The position numbers and the translations under genes are program-made. The notes beneath the pieces were generated by a model. The model had not been told where the DNA came from. It ran no database searches and saw only the letters and a program-made list of their open reading frames with translations. DNA of 33,799 nt from Verrucomicrobiales bacterium (GTDB lineage Bacteria > Verrucomicrobiota > Verrucomicrobiia > Limisphaerales > CANJXF01). Shown here in pieces: positions 16,863-25,388 of the stretch; positions within the stretch are counted from its first letter, which is position 1, and each line of letters begins with the position of its first letter. Location: assembly GCA_947478865.1 (NCBI GenBank), contig CANJXF010000044.1, positions 1 to 33,799 on the forward strand, written 5' to 3'.

Positions 16863-19801
16863 GCAGCGAAGGCGAGATTGGTGTCAATGACGGTGATGGC
16901 CATGATGTCGAAGATGCCTCCCTCGCGGGTATAATCGGGATTGGCCAACTCGTTGTAGCGCCCACGCCCATCGTAGGCATCCTGAATCTCGCCGTTGACC
17001 TGGCTGCGATACGTCCCTTCCAAGAACATCCGATCTCCCCGGTGCGCGGTAACGGTCGTGCGAATGACCGGGTCGGCTGCCTTTTCCTCGGTGACTTCCT
17101 TGATGTAGAGCGCTTCCTCGTCCGTGATGTTAAATTTATTCCGGATTTCGGTGATCATGTCCTGGACGGAAACTTTCTTCGGCGGCGGGCCAACGCCTTT
17201 CTTGCCATGCCCGGGTTTCAGCTTCACCGGCCCGGCGCTGGTGGTGACGCCCTGATATTCGACGGCAGCCTTGATGACCTCCGTCTTCCGGATTAGCTTC
17301 ATCAGGTCGGACACGCTGCCGAGCTTGATGAGCTGTTCGCCGATGTATTCGGCAAAGGTTGCGAACTCCTTCAACTCCGCCGCGTAGCTGAAGAAGCAGG
17401 ACAGGAAGTGGAACACCTTGACGTAGCGGGCGAGCAAATAGACGAACGACTTGCGGTCCTCCGCATCCACGATTTGCGCCTGAAACCGCGTGCGCAGCGC
17501 ATTGACGAAAAATTGGACCTGCGCGTCCGTGCCGCTGGCGACGAGCTTGGCGAAATCCGCCGCGTCTTTCTGAGTGAACACCCCCGTCGCCAGAATCTCG
17601 TTGTAGAGTTTGGGGCACAGGTCTTTGTCCGGTTCTTGGGGCGCGAACGGTGTGCCTTTGCGGTATTTCTGGAACGCCTTGAGGATGGCTGCCGCGTTGT
17701 TGGTAAAGTCCACGACCACGACGTCTTTCTTGCCTTCGTGGCAGCGGTTCAGGCGCGACACCGTCTGCACGGCGTTGCGGTCCACGACGGGTTTGTCGAG
17801 GAACATGCCGGCGAGCATGGGTTGGTCGAAGCCGGTCTGGAATTTGTTGGCGACGACCATCAAGCGGTAGTCCTCGCCCTCGAAGCGGTCCTCAATCAAC
17901 TCGCTCGGCTGCAATTCATTGACGGCGTGCTCATGGATTTCCGCGTTGGTTTCCGGGTGCGTGAAATCCGAGAAGGCGTAGAGCACCTTGTATTTAGCAC
18001 CACGCTCCTTGAGTTTTTCCTTGATGATGTTGAAATAACGCAGACCAGCCACGCGGGAACTGGTGACAATCATCGCCTTAGCCCGGCCTTCGATGAGTGG
18101 CATCACCTTTTCCTCGAAGATGCGGAGCATGACCTCGGACTTGTATTGGATCAGGCCGTCGTCCGCGAACGCCACGTTCATGAGGGCCTTGGAGACGAGG
18201 CCTTTGGAAAAGAGCTTTTCACCCTCGCCTTCGGGCGGAACGAAATGGCAGTGCAGGTTGTAAAGCGTCTTGTAGGAAATGATGCTGGCCGCGACATCCA
18301 CGATGTAGCCCTCGGCGATGGCCTCGGCCTCGGTGTAGCTGTCGAACGGATTGCCAAACAGATCGAGCGTGGCCTGTGAGGGCGTGGCGGTGAACGCGAC
18401 GAACAACTGATTGGTGTCGTGTTCACGGATGACCCTGGCAAGCTGTTCCTCCGGATCAAGTTCCGGCGCTTCGGCGTCGGGTTCGGTCGGTTTGCGGAAC
18501 GGCAGGCGAATGGCCGCACCCATCTGACCTTCCTGCGACCGGTGCGCTTCATCAATCAGGAAGGCTACCCGGAGAGCCTTCAACGCCGGGTTCTTTTGGA
18601 GTTCCTCCAGCACGTAGGCCAGCTTCTGCTGCGTGGTGACGATGATCGGCTTGCGGTCTTTCAGAAAGCGCGGCAGGTCGTCCGCCTTTTTCGCGAAGCC
18701 AACGATGTCCTTGAGGTGCGTGAAATTCTCCATGTCCTCCCGGACGTTCGTGTCGAGCGCCTTGCGGTCGGTGAGGATGAACGTGATGTCCAGCAACTTT
18801 TCGTTCGTCCCGGGCTTAAACAGGCTGTGCAAGCGGTCGGCCAGCCAGCAAATGGAGAGGGTTTTGCCGCTGCCCGGCGAGTGCTCCGCCAGGTATTTGC
18901 GGCCGATGTTGCCGGTCTTGGCGTAGTGCGCCGAAATATCCTCCGCGACCGTGCGCACGAGCCGGGCCTGATGGTAACGCGGGAAGATGGTGAAGGCCGG
19001 ACGCTCCGGCTTGTCCGCCTCCGCCTCGCGTTTCGGCACGCGCACGAGGAAGAAAGATAGCGCCTCCAACAACTGATCCTTGGACAGCACCTCGCGATAA
19101 AGGAACTCGACCGGATATTCGTCCGGGTTGGTGGGCACATTGGTCAGGCCCATGTTGTGCCAACGGAAATTCTCCACCCGGCGCGGATCGGTGGCGGCCA
19201 TCACATCGCTGGTATCGGCGGCGAGGTAAAGGAACGGGTGCGAGAAAATCTTGTGCTGATGGTCGCGGTCGGCGAACTGCTGGACGGCATTATGCACGTT
19301 CTGATTCGCCTCATGCTTCAACTCCAAATCCACAATGGGCAGGCCGTTCAGGAAGAAAACGAAATCAATTTCCTTGGGCGCTTGGCCGGGCGCGACTGCG
19401 CCAAAGTAAAAATGCGGTCGGAAGGTGATGCGGTTTTGAGCGTATCCCTCAGCCCCGGCACTCGCGGCGGACCGGGGTTTGGGGTAGTAGAGCAACAGCC
19501 GCACGCTCTTTTTCACTTCGAGGCCATCCCGCAGAATCATGCAGAGCGGTTTGCGCTCCAATTCCTTGCGCAACGCCTTGAACACCTCGTCCCGCGCGTC
19601 CGTGCTGTAATCTTCCTCCAACTTCTTGAGCGTGTCGGCCTGGGTGGCTTTGAGGAAGGCCCATAGGAGATCCTCAGCGATAAAATGCTCGGTGTCCGTG
19701 ATGTCGGACTGTTCCAGCACGCCGTAGCCGTGCTCGCGAACGAGATACTTCGCGATGTGCTTTTGGAACACCAGTTCCGGCGCTTTGTTTGTTTTAGCCA
19801 T
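16859..19801 (-). CDS. hsdR: type I restriction enzyme R subunit
   Basis: Restriction and translocation subunit of 980 residues. The N-terminal PD-(D/E)xK nuclease is visible as EIDFVFF (Asp146) and PIVDLELK (Glu160-x-Lys162), followed by the QxxxY-like NVHNAVQQFADRD region. The motor has Walker A SPGSGKT around 308-314, DEAH at 417-420, and TATPS at 471-475, and a second lobe including KFQTGFDQP and VSRLNR. The C-terminal helical region would contact the methylase core. It would translocate DNA from an unmethylated HsdS target and cut at a distance. The start at 19801 overlaps the hsdS stop by 8 bp. All catalytic residues I can check are intact, so the subunit looks functional. Confidence 0.96.
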   Translation of the reverse strand: MAKTNKAPELVFQKHIAKYLVREHGYGVLEQSDITDTEHFIAEDLLWAFLKATQADTLKKLEEDYSTDARDEVFKALRKELERKPLCMILRDGLEVKKSVRLLLYYPKPRSAASAGAEGYAQNRITFRPHFYFGAVAPGQAPKEIDFVFFLNGLPIVDLELKHEANQNVHNAVQQFADRDHQHKIFSHPFLYLAADTSDVMAATDPRRVENFRWHNMGLTNVPTNPDEYPVEFLYREVLSKDQLLEALSFFLVRVPKREAEADKPERPAFTIFPRYHQARLVRTVAEDISAHYAKTGNIGRKYLAEHSPGSGKTLSICWLADRLHSLFKPGTNEKLLDITFILTDRKALDTNVREDMENFTHLKDIVGFAKKADDLPRFLKDRKPIIVTTQQKLAYVLEELQKNPALKALRVAFLIDEAHRSQEGQMGAAIRLPFRKPTEPDAEAPELDPEEQLARVIREHDTNQLFVAFTATPSQATLDLFGNPFDSYTEAEAIAEGYIVDVAASIISYKTLYNLHCHFVPPEGEGEKLFSKGLVSKALMNVAFADDGLIQYKSEVMLRIFEEKVMPLIEGRAKAMIVTSSRVAGLRYFNIIKEKLKERGAKYKVLYAFSDFTHPETNAEIHEHAVNELQPSELIEDRFEGEDYRLMVVANKFQTGFDQPMLAGMFLDKPVVDRNAVQTVSRLNRCHEGKKDVVVVDFTNNAAAILKAFQKYRKGTPFAPQEPDKDLCPKLYNEILATGVFTQKDAADFAKLVASGTDAQVQFFVNALRTRFQAQIVDAEDRKSFVYLLARYVKVFHFLSCFFSYAAELKEFATFAEYIGEQLIKLGSVSDLMKLIRKTEVIKAAVEYQGVTTSAGPVKLKPGHGKKGVGPPPKKVSVQDMITEIRNKFNITDEEALYIKEVTEEKAADPVIRTTVTAHRGDRMFLEGTYRSQVNGEIQDAYDGRGRYNELANPDYTREGGIFDIMAITVIDTNLAFAA

Positions 19802-21113
19802 GCCCTTTGACGTGGTTCAAATCCGCCTCCGCGATCCGCCGCTGGCCGGTGACGCATTCGTGAATCAGTGACTTGCGGTAGTCCTTGAGCGTGGCGATTT
19901 GGGTCTTGATGCCGGTGACAAGGCGCTCCATGTCAGCAAGCTTTGTGTCTAGGAAATCAGCGATGGCTTCTTGCTCTTTGCGTGTGGGTGGCAATGCCAT
20001 GATAACGCTTCCCAACTCCTCAGCATTCAGATGCGGTTGGGCGGCACGGAGCGTCAGTAGCAGAATTTGGCCTTGAAGGACGTAGCGGCTCAGTAAGCCG
20101 TAGGCGATGAATCGTGACGAGGCGCGCGTCGCGGTCACAACCATGTCGTAGCCTGCCACTGCGCCCTCCAACTCTGACGGAACAATGGCGGAGTCTCCCG
20201 TGTATGCTCCGCTGCGAACAACGATAATCTCTCCAGGCTTTAGATATGGGTTTCTGTCTCGCGGCAACGCGTCTGGATCGACACGAAGTAAATTATCTGT
20301 GTAAATCTTTCCTCCATCCACATCTGTTGCGCGGATCATTGCCACACCGGATGCAAGTTCTGCTGGTGGTTGCCCCAGTCCGTAGCGGATGCTGGCAACG
20401 GATTTAAGTCTATCTAGCCGCCAGCCGTTCGGTATCAGCGGCAAAGCCGATGAACCTGTTGAAATGGTCTGGACTCCATCGCTGATGCCGAGAGTGATGG
20501 CGCGGAGAAGTATCGAACTACACAGTTCATCGAGGGTTTCGAGTTGGCGGCGTTTGGCGGAGACGGCGGCGTCAATCGCGGCGCAACTGGCATCCAGATA
20601 AGCCGCAATACGTTGTTGCTCCGGCAGCGGCGGATGAACAATGTATTTCTGTTTGATTGTCTCTTGTCCGATATTTTGTTGGCCTCCTCCAAGACCGTCG
20701 GCAATCAGGTCAGCCCGCATAGACCTTAGCGTGTAGAACATGAATCTCATGTCCACAGTTTTGCGGACAACCAATGCACAACACGCCTGATTTACTGCCG
20801 CTGCAAATTTTAAGATTCCCAGTTTTCCGATTGTCGCTCCATACATCGCAACTAGCAGAGTATTCTTTGGGTAAAGTCGTGCAGCCGAATTTCGCAGCCC
20901 TTTTTCGGTAATTGTTTTTGCCGTTTCATCCAAACAATCGTCGGTGAGATCGCCCGTTTGCACCCAAGGGATGCCGCCGTCGTAGAAATCTGGATTGCCT
21001 GTCGGCGGCGTTCCACCTGAACCAACAAAGTCACAAAGTCGCGCAATTTTGTCGCGCCGCCACTCACGCGGAAGTTCGACTGTCGAATGCCCGTTCTGGC
21101 GACGGTCACTCAT
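19794..21113 (-). CDS. hsdS: type I restriction enzyme specificity subunit
   Basis: Specificity subunit of 439 residues from the ATG at 21113, chosen because it overlaps the hsdM stop as ATGA and begins MSDRRQNGHS directly before the first recognition domain. An upstream frame extension to 21359 only overlaps hsdM. The protein has the classic two-fold layout. TRD1 covers about 15-170, and the first conserved helix contains PLPEQQRIAAYLD and a long AIDAAVSAKRRQLETL helix. TRD2 covers about 225-375, and the second helix contains RKEQEAIADFLDTKLADMERL. The two TRDs differ in sequence, so the target is expected to be a bipartite, asymmetric site. The target cannot be read from sequence. Confidence 0.95.
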   Translation of the reverse strand: MSDRRQNGHSTVELPREWRRDKIARLCDFVGSGGTPPTGNPDFYDGGIPWVQTGDLTDDCLDETAKTITEKGLRNSAARLYPKNTLLVAMYGATIGKLGILKFAAAVNQACCALVVRKTVDMRFMFYTLRSMRADLIADGLGGGQQNIGQETIKQKYIVHPPLPEQQRIAAYLDASCAAIDAAVSAKRRQLETLDELCSSILLRAITLGISDGVQTISTGSSALPLIPNGWRLDRLKSVASIRYGLGQPPAELASGVAMIRATDVDGGKIYTDNLLRVDPDALPRDRNPYLKPGEIIVVRSGAYTGDSAIVPSELEGAVAGYDMVVTATRASSRFIAYGLLSRYVLQGQILLLTLRAAQPHLNAEELGSVIMALPPTRKEQEAIADFLDTKLADMERLVTGIKTQIATLKDYRKSLIHECVTGQRRIAEADLNHVKGHG

Positions 21114-23098
21114 TTCGCTAACCCCTCCAGCATCTTTTCCGCTTGCTTTTCCAACTTCCAAAATTCGGCCAGCAATTCTTTTGCGGGGGTGGGCGGTTGG
21201 TAGCGGTAGAAGTATTTGTTCGGCAGGATTTCGTAGCCGAGCTGCGGGCTGTCCTCCCAACGGATGATGGACTTTGCGATTTCCCGTTTCAGGAAAGCCT
21301 CGATGTCTTCGCCGTGCGGGATGTATTCGTCGTCCTGCACGTAATGGCGATGCGTCCATTCGACGGAGAGGATTTCCTGCACGTCTTCGAATGTGGCTTT
21401 GAATTTCTTGGACGCGTTGTCCTTGGCCGTGAGGGCGAGCGTGACGGTGGATTCCTTGCCGGCCTTTTTCACGCGGGCACGAAACGTGAGGTCGCTGGCG
21501 TGGTATTCCAGTTCCTTGGACATGGTGGCGGCGGTGAAAGATTTTTCGTAAGGCTCGGTGACGATGGCCGGTTTGTCGTTCTCATCCGTCTGCCAGAAGA
21601 CGACGCTGACCTTGTGGTAGGCGAAATCTTCACGACGGAAAATCTTCACCTGCTCGTCGGCGTAACCCTTGGCCCAGCCGTCACGGTAACGTTCCTCAAT
21701 CCACGCGCGGTGCGCGTCGGTCATGCGGTTGCGTTTGCTGGCAAAGGCTTTGGGTTCTTTCTCGAATTGCTGCCGGGCGTCAATCAGCATCACACGTCCG
21801 CGATGGCTGACCGGCTTGTCGTTCCGATAAAGCCAGATGTAGGAAAAGATGCCGGTATTGTAGAACAACTGGTCGGGCAGCATGACGATGGCGTCGAGCC
21901 AATCGTTTTCCAGCATCCAACGGCGGATTTCGCTTTCGCCCGACCCGCAATCGCCATTGGAAAGGGGCGACCCGTTGGAAACGACGGCAATGCGGCTGCC
22001 GCCCTCCTCAGGCGGGATCATCTTGGCCAGCATGGTTTGGTGGAAGAGCAACGCGCCGTCGTTCACGCGCGGCATGCCAGCCCGGTAACGGGTGGCCTCC
22101 AGCTTGCGCGCCTCGGTTTCGTAGCCGTCCTTGCCGCCCCAGGTGACGCCAAAGGGCGGATTGCTCAACATGCGGTTGAACCGGAATTTGCCTTCGGGCC
22201 ACTGGTCGCCCGGCTCTTTGCTGTGCGGGTCGTGCGGGATGAGCGAGTTGCCCAAGGTCACCTTGGCCTGCTTGTCGTTTTTGATCAGGAGGTCGGCCTG
22301 GCAGACGGCGTAGTTCGTCGGGGAAATCTCCTGGCCGTGGACGGTGAGGAATTTTTCGACGTGCTCCCTTTCCTCCGGGGTCTTGGCGCGGTCAAGGAGG
22401 TGTTCTTTGCTGACGGACAACATGCCGCCCGTGCCGCCGGCGGGATCGTAAATGGAGAAATGCTTTTCCGGGATGGGGATTTCCAGCAACTCGACCATGA
22501 GGCGGATGACTTCGCGCGGGGTGAAGTGATCCCCGGCCTCATCGCCGCTTTGCTCCGAGAAGCGCCGGAGTAATTCCTCGTAGATGTAACCCATCTCAAG
22601 CGCCGATAGCTGGTCCGGTCCGAGCGCGAGTTCCTTGTATTGATTCAGGATCGGGGCGAGCCGGTTGTTTTTCACCATCACGCCGATGGTGGCGCGGTAA
22701 TTAAAGTGCTCGATGATGTCGTCAACGTTTTTGGAGAAGCCGTTGATGTAAGCGCGGAAGTTTTTCTCCAGCAGCGCCTGGTCTTCCTCATAGACGCGGC
22801 GGAGCGTCCAGTCGGTTGTGTTGGAGAACGGGCATTGCTTGGGATTGAGTTCAAGTTCCTTGACGAGCTTGGTGAGTTCCTTGGGCTTGTCCTTGAGGGC
22901 CGGGCGTTTGGCGAGCACCTCGGCAGACTTCGCCTCGCGCCACGCCAACAGCACACACTCCAGCCGCCGGATGACGATGATGGGCAGGATGACGCCTTGA
23001 TATTCGTAAGCCTTGAACTTTCCGCGCAGCCGCTCGGCGGATTTCCAGATGTCACCGGCGAGGTTGTCGAGCTTGGGTTTGTTCAGGGATAGGGACAT
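21110..23098 (-). CDS. hsdM: type I restriction enzyme adenine methylase subunit
   Basis: DNA N6-adenine methyltransferase subunit of 662 residues. The start is set at the ATG at 23098, where MSLSLNKPKLDNLAGDIWK begins the standard HsdM N-terminal helical domain; the upstream 19 codons look non-coding. The SAM-binding motif is DPAGGTGGMLS and the catalytic motif IV is NPPF, within MLSNPPFGVTW. An ISPTNYAVCQADLL segment follows motif I as usual. The last 130 residues extend beyond short HsdM proteins and contain charged helices that would pack on HsdS. It is the first gene of the train and defines its promoter side. No obvious Shine-Dalgarno precedes the ATG. A 27-codon open frame (23101-23184) ends just before it and could act as a leader. 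Confidence 0.96.
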   Translation of the reverse strand: MSLSLNKPKLDNLAGDIWKSAERLRGKFKAYEYQGVILPIIVIRRLECVLLAWREAKSAEVLAKRPALKDKPKELTKLVKELELNPKQCPFSNTTDWTLRRVYEEDQALLEKNFRAYINGFSKNVDDIIEHFNYRATIGVMVKNNRLAPILNQYKELALGPDQLSALEMGYIYEELLRRFSEQSGDEAGDHFTPREVIRLMVELLEIPIPEKHFSIYDPAGGTGGMLSVSKEHLLDRAKTPEEREHVEKFLTVHGQEISPTNYAVCQADLLIKNDKQAKVTLGNSLIPHDPHSKEPGDQWPEGKFRFNRMLSNPPFGVTWGGKDGYETEARKLEATRYRAGMPRVNDGALLFHQTMLAKMIPPEEGGSRIAVVSNGSPLSNGDCGSGESEIRRWMLENDWLDAIVMLPDQLFYNTGIFSYIWLYRNDKPVSHRGRVMLIDARQQFEKEPKAFASKRNRMTDAHRAWIEERYRDGWAKGYADEQVKIFRREDFAYHKVSVVFWQTDENDKPAIVTEPYEKSFTAATMSKELEYHASDLTFRARVKKAGKESTVTLALTAKDNASKKFKATFEDVQEILSVEWTHRHYVQDDEYIPHGEDIEAFLKREIAKSIIRWEDSPQLGYEILPNKYFYRYQPPTPAKELLAEFWKLEKQAEKMLEGLAK

Positions 23099-23100
23099 GA

Positions 23101-23698
23101 TCAGTGAGCGGTGCGGTTCTGGGAAATGGATTGAGGCCGGGCCTTGGAAGCCCATCCGGTTTCAAGATTTGAAAAGTCGTTCATGCTTGCTCGCTTGATG
23201 ATGGACAAAATTCGCGACGAGCGCACGGATAAAGTCAAACGGCGAGTGGCAGCACGAGGCGGTTCAGGAGAGGCGAATCTGATTCTCATGCGCATAGAAT
23301 GACTGAGATGGTATGACAACGGCTGACAGGGGGCGAAACTTAAATTCTGAAAGCGCGTGCCGGACGGGCAACCTGGGGAAGAATTTGAATTCGGGTTGGC
23401 GGAAGGCATGGCGTCTGATAATTGCGGAAACCGGGATGCCTGGCGAGATTTTCGGAGATGAAAGCCTGCGAAAAGCCGCAGTTCCAATCCGATTTTGCAT
23501 GTAAATTGCCCGTTTCCCATAGGTTGAACTGAATGGAATTTAAAGAGTGGCGCGGCGGTGTCGAGGAAAACAATTGAACGCGGAAGGCGGAATTGCAAAT
23601 TACGAATGGCAAATGGACCGGATGCCGTTTGGGGACAAACGGCCTACAAAAAAAGGAAATCGGCGGTCGCAGACCGCACGCTACAAACGGCCTACAGA
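23101..23698. promoter_or_regulatory. upstream region of the hsd operon
   Basis: About 600 bp before hsdM with no convincing gene. It must contain the operon promoter unless that lies in the repeats further right. It holds a possible leader frame on the minus strand (23101-23184, MNDFSNLETGW...), ending just ahead of the hsdM ATG. Its right end holds the palindrome at 23624-23643 and short GAATTGCAAATTACGAATGG-like words also seen at 24030-24070. I cannot place promoter boxes. Confidence 0.4.
23624..23643. repeat. palindrome G, copy 1
   Basis: The hairpin-forming word GCCGTTTGGGGACAAACGGC has a 7-bp perfect stem. An identical 20-bp copy lies at 24105-24124, at the same place relative to the WYL start. 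A half copy, ACAAACGGCCTAC, follows at 23684-23696. Confidence 0.85.
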
Positions 23699-23780
23699 AT
23701 GGCGAAAGAAAAGTTGAGCCGCGCGCCGTGGGAATGAATTTTGTCCATTCATGAGCGGTTACGTTCGGGTGCGGTGAATA
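23699..23780 (+). pseudogene. decayed copy of the WYL regulator N-terminus
   Basis: Starting at an ATG at about 23698, the DNA matches 24133-24215 closely: it encodes MAKEKLSRAPWE, then hits TGA, while the intact gene reads MAKEKLSRSPWRRILQ. Nucleotide similarity, about 80% by eye with small indels, continues for about 80 bp and then fades. The 46 bp before it contains the same palindrome as the intact copy, so the duplication included upstream sequence. The MITE at 23810 lies just downstream. It is too short to make a regulator. Confidence 0.7.
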
Positions 23781-23801
23781 AGTTTGTGAAAATTTTTTGG
23801 G

Positions 23802-23963
23802 ATAAAAGTCGGGAGTATGTAGATAACGCAAATCATGCAGAAGCAGCGTTGGTGGACTCTTCAAATAGGCATGATGTCAACAGCAAGAACCATCGACAAA
23901 GGCAATAATGACATGCACCTCAATTGAGTCAATTTGCGTTAACTACATACTCCCGATAAAAGT
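23802..23963. mobile_element. MITE-like element with 24-bp terminal inverted repeats
   Basis: The element spans 23810-23955 (146 bp). Its left end begins CGGGAGTATGTAG and its right end closes with CTACATACTCCCG; the 24-bp inverted termini match at 23 of 24 positions. It is flanked by an 8-bp direct repeat ATAAAAGT at 23802-23809 and 23956-23963, the expected target-site duplication. The interior has no gene, so it would need a transposase supplied in trans. An 8-bp duplication fits several IS families, including ISL3 and IS1595; I cannot assign one. It landed in the leader region upstream of the WYL gene. Confidence 0.88.
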
Positions 23964-24009
23964 TTCGGTTGGACAGCCTTTGTCCGGGTGAGGTTGGTAA
24001 ATTGGAGGC

Positions 24010-25140
24010 ATGAAAATAATTAAGAACGAAGAATTCAGAGTTGCGAAAGGCGAATTACGAAGTGCGAATGAAGAATCAGCGATGAGCGACCGGCGAGAAA
24101 AGATGCCGTTTGGGGACAAACGGCCTGCAAAAATGGCGAAAGAAAAGTTGAGTCGTTCGCCGTGGCGGAGAATTTTGCAGATCCATGAAAAGGTGCGCGC
24201 GGGTGAATTTCCAAATTGCGCGACGTTGGCGGCGCATTTTGAGGTGTCGACGAAAACAATGCATCGGGATGTGGATTTCATGCGGGACAGTTTGAATCTG
24301 CCGATTGAATATGATGTGAAACGGCACGGCTTCTATTACACAAAGACCGTGGATAAATTTCCCGGTGCGTCCATCACTGAGCAGGAAATGTTTGCGCTGC
24401 TGGTGGCCGATAAAGCGATTGCGCAATATCATGGCACGCCGTTTCAAAAGCCGTTGCGCATGGCTTTTGAAAAACTCACCGAGCAATTGGATAACAGGAC
24501 GCGCTATTCCATGGATGATTTGCAGGGGGCATTATCCTTTCGTCCATTTGCTCCAGAGGATACGGATCTGCACGCATTCCAAATTATTTCGCAAGCGCTG
24601 CAGGAGCATCGGGCGTTGAAATTCAATTACACGAATCTCGGCACGCGCACAGCGCAAGCGCGGCGGGTGCATCCGTATCATTTGGCGTGCATTGACAGTC
24701 GCTGGTGTTTGTTCGCGCATGATGTGGACCGCGCGGCGCTGCGAACATTTGTGCTGACTCGTTTGAGCGAGCCGATGTTGCTGAGTGAGCGGTTCGATAA
24801 GCCGAAGGATTTTAATGCGGATGAATATTTGCGCGGGAGTTTCGGTGTGCTCAAGGGGAGCGAAGATTTTGAAGTGGTGATTGAGTTTGATTTGTGGGCG
24901 AGCGATTTGTTGCGGGGACGGAAGTGGCATCCGTCGCAGAAATTAATCGAACTGCCAAATGGCTGCGCGCAAATGCAGATGCGGCTCTCAAGTCTGGACG
25001 AAATTGAGCGGTGGATTTTAAATTGGGGCACGCACGCGACGGTGGTCAGGCCGGAGCAATTGCGGGAACGGGTTGGAGCGACAGCGCGGGAAATTGCAGA
25101 GAAATATGACACTAGCGTGTCGGCCAATGGGAAAATTTGA
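24010..25140 (+). CDS. WYL-domain transcriptional regulator
   Basis: Predicted regulator of 376 residues. The first 41 residues look like translated repeat sequence, including MPFGDKRPA from a 20-bp palindrome. The conserved protein begins at Met42 (24133) with MAKEKLSRSPWRRILQ. I keep 24010 because it has a strong GGAGG site 4 bp upstream; 24133 is the alternative. Domains are a winged helix-turn-helix (about 45-105), a linker helix region, a WYL domain (about 190-265, including VHPYHLACIDSRWCLFAHD) and a C-terminal WCX extension (about 285-365). WYL regulators such as BrxR and CapW repress defence operons and respond to nucleic-acid-type signals. Its divergent position next to hsdM suggests it controls that operon. 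Confidence 0.9.
   Translation: MKIIKNEEFRVAKGELRSANEESAMSDRREKMPFGDKRPAKMAKEKLSRSPWRRILQIHEKVRAGEFPNCATLAAHFEVSTKTMHRDVDFMRDSLNLPIEYDVKRHGFYYTKTVDKFPGASITEQEMFALLVADKAIAQYHGTPFQKPLRMAFEKLTEQLDNRTRYSMDDLQGALSFRPFAPEDTDLHAFQIISQALQEHRALKFNYTNLGTRTAQARRVHPYHLACIDSRWCLFAHDVDRAALRTFVLTRLSEPMLLSERFDKPKDFNADEYLRGSFGVLKGSEDFEVVIEFDLWASDLLRGRKWHPSQKLIELPNGCAQMQMRLSSLDEIERWILNWGTHATVVRPEQLRERVGATAREIAEKYDTSVSANGKI
24105..24124. repeat. palindrome G, copy 2, read in frame in the WYL gene
   Basis: Identical to 23624-23643. It is translated as part of MPFGDKRPA in the N-terminal extension of the WYL regulator if translation begins at 24010. It lies 9 bp before the alternative start at 24133. Confidence 0.85.
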
Positions 25141-25202
25141 TTAATTAAAGTCGCGAAAAGTATTTGCCTCAACAACTCTTATCAGACTCCTCAAAAATAA
25201 TT

Positions 25203-25388
25203 ATGAAAGCCACCATCACCATCAGCGATGACGCCAACGGGAAATGCACGGTCGATGTTCAATTCGACCCTCCTTTGCCCAAGACGGGGACGGACATGCC
25301 CGCCGGAAAGCTCGCCATGTTCGTGCTCGAGCAGATCAAGGAAAATTCCAAGAGCTTCAAGCAAACCATGTCCGTCACGCGAAGCTAG
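25203..25388 (+). CDS. small conserved-looking protein, unknown function
   Basis: A 61-residue protein starting MKATITISDD, with an ATG at 25203 chosen over an upstream in-frame ATG at 25164 because the protein-like sequence begins there. It reads as two beta strands (TITISDDANGKCTVDVQFDP), a turn with PKTGTDMPAGK, and one amphipathic helix (LAMFVLEQIKENSKSF). This is a compact fold with sensible codon use, but I do not recognise the family. It follows the WYL gene by 62 bp on the same strand and converges with a serpin relic. Confidence 0.55.
   Translation: MKATITISDDANGKCTVDVQFDPPLPKTGTDMPAGKLAMFVLEQIKENSKSFKQTMSVTRS

Noticed and set aside
21114-21359. N-terminal extension of HsdS to 21359
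   Set aside because: These 82 codons overlap hsdM, are Arg/Pro-rich, and precede the normal HsdS start at the ATGA overlap.
21143-22573. 476-codon plus-strand frame opposite hsdM
   Set aside because: Shadow of hsdM, whose SAM-binding and NPPF motifs are on the other strand.
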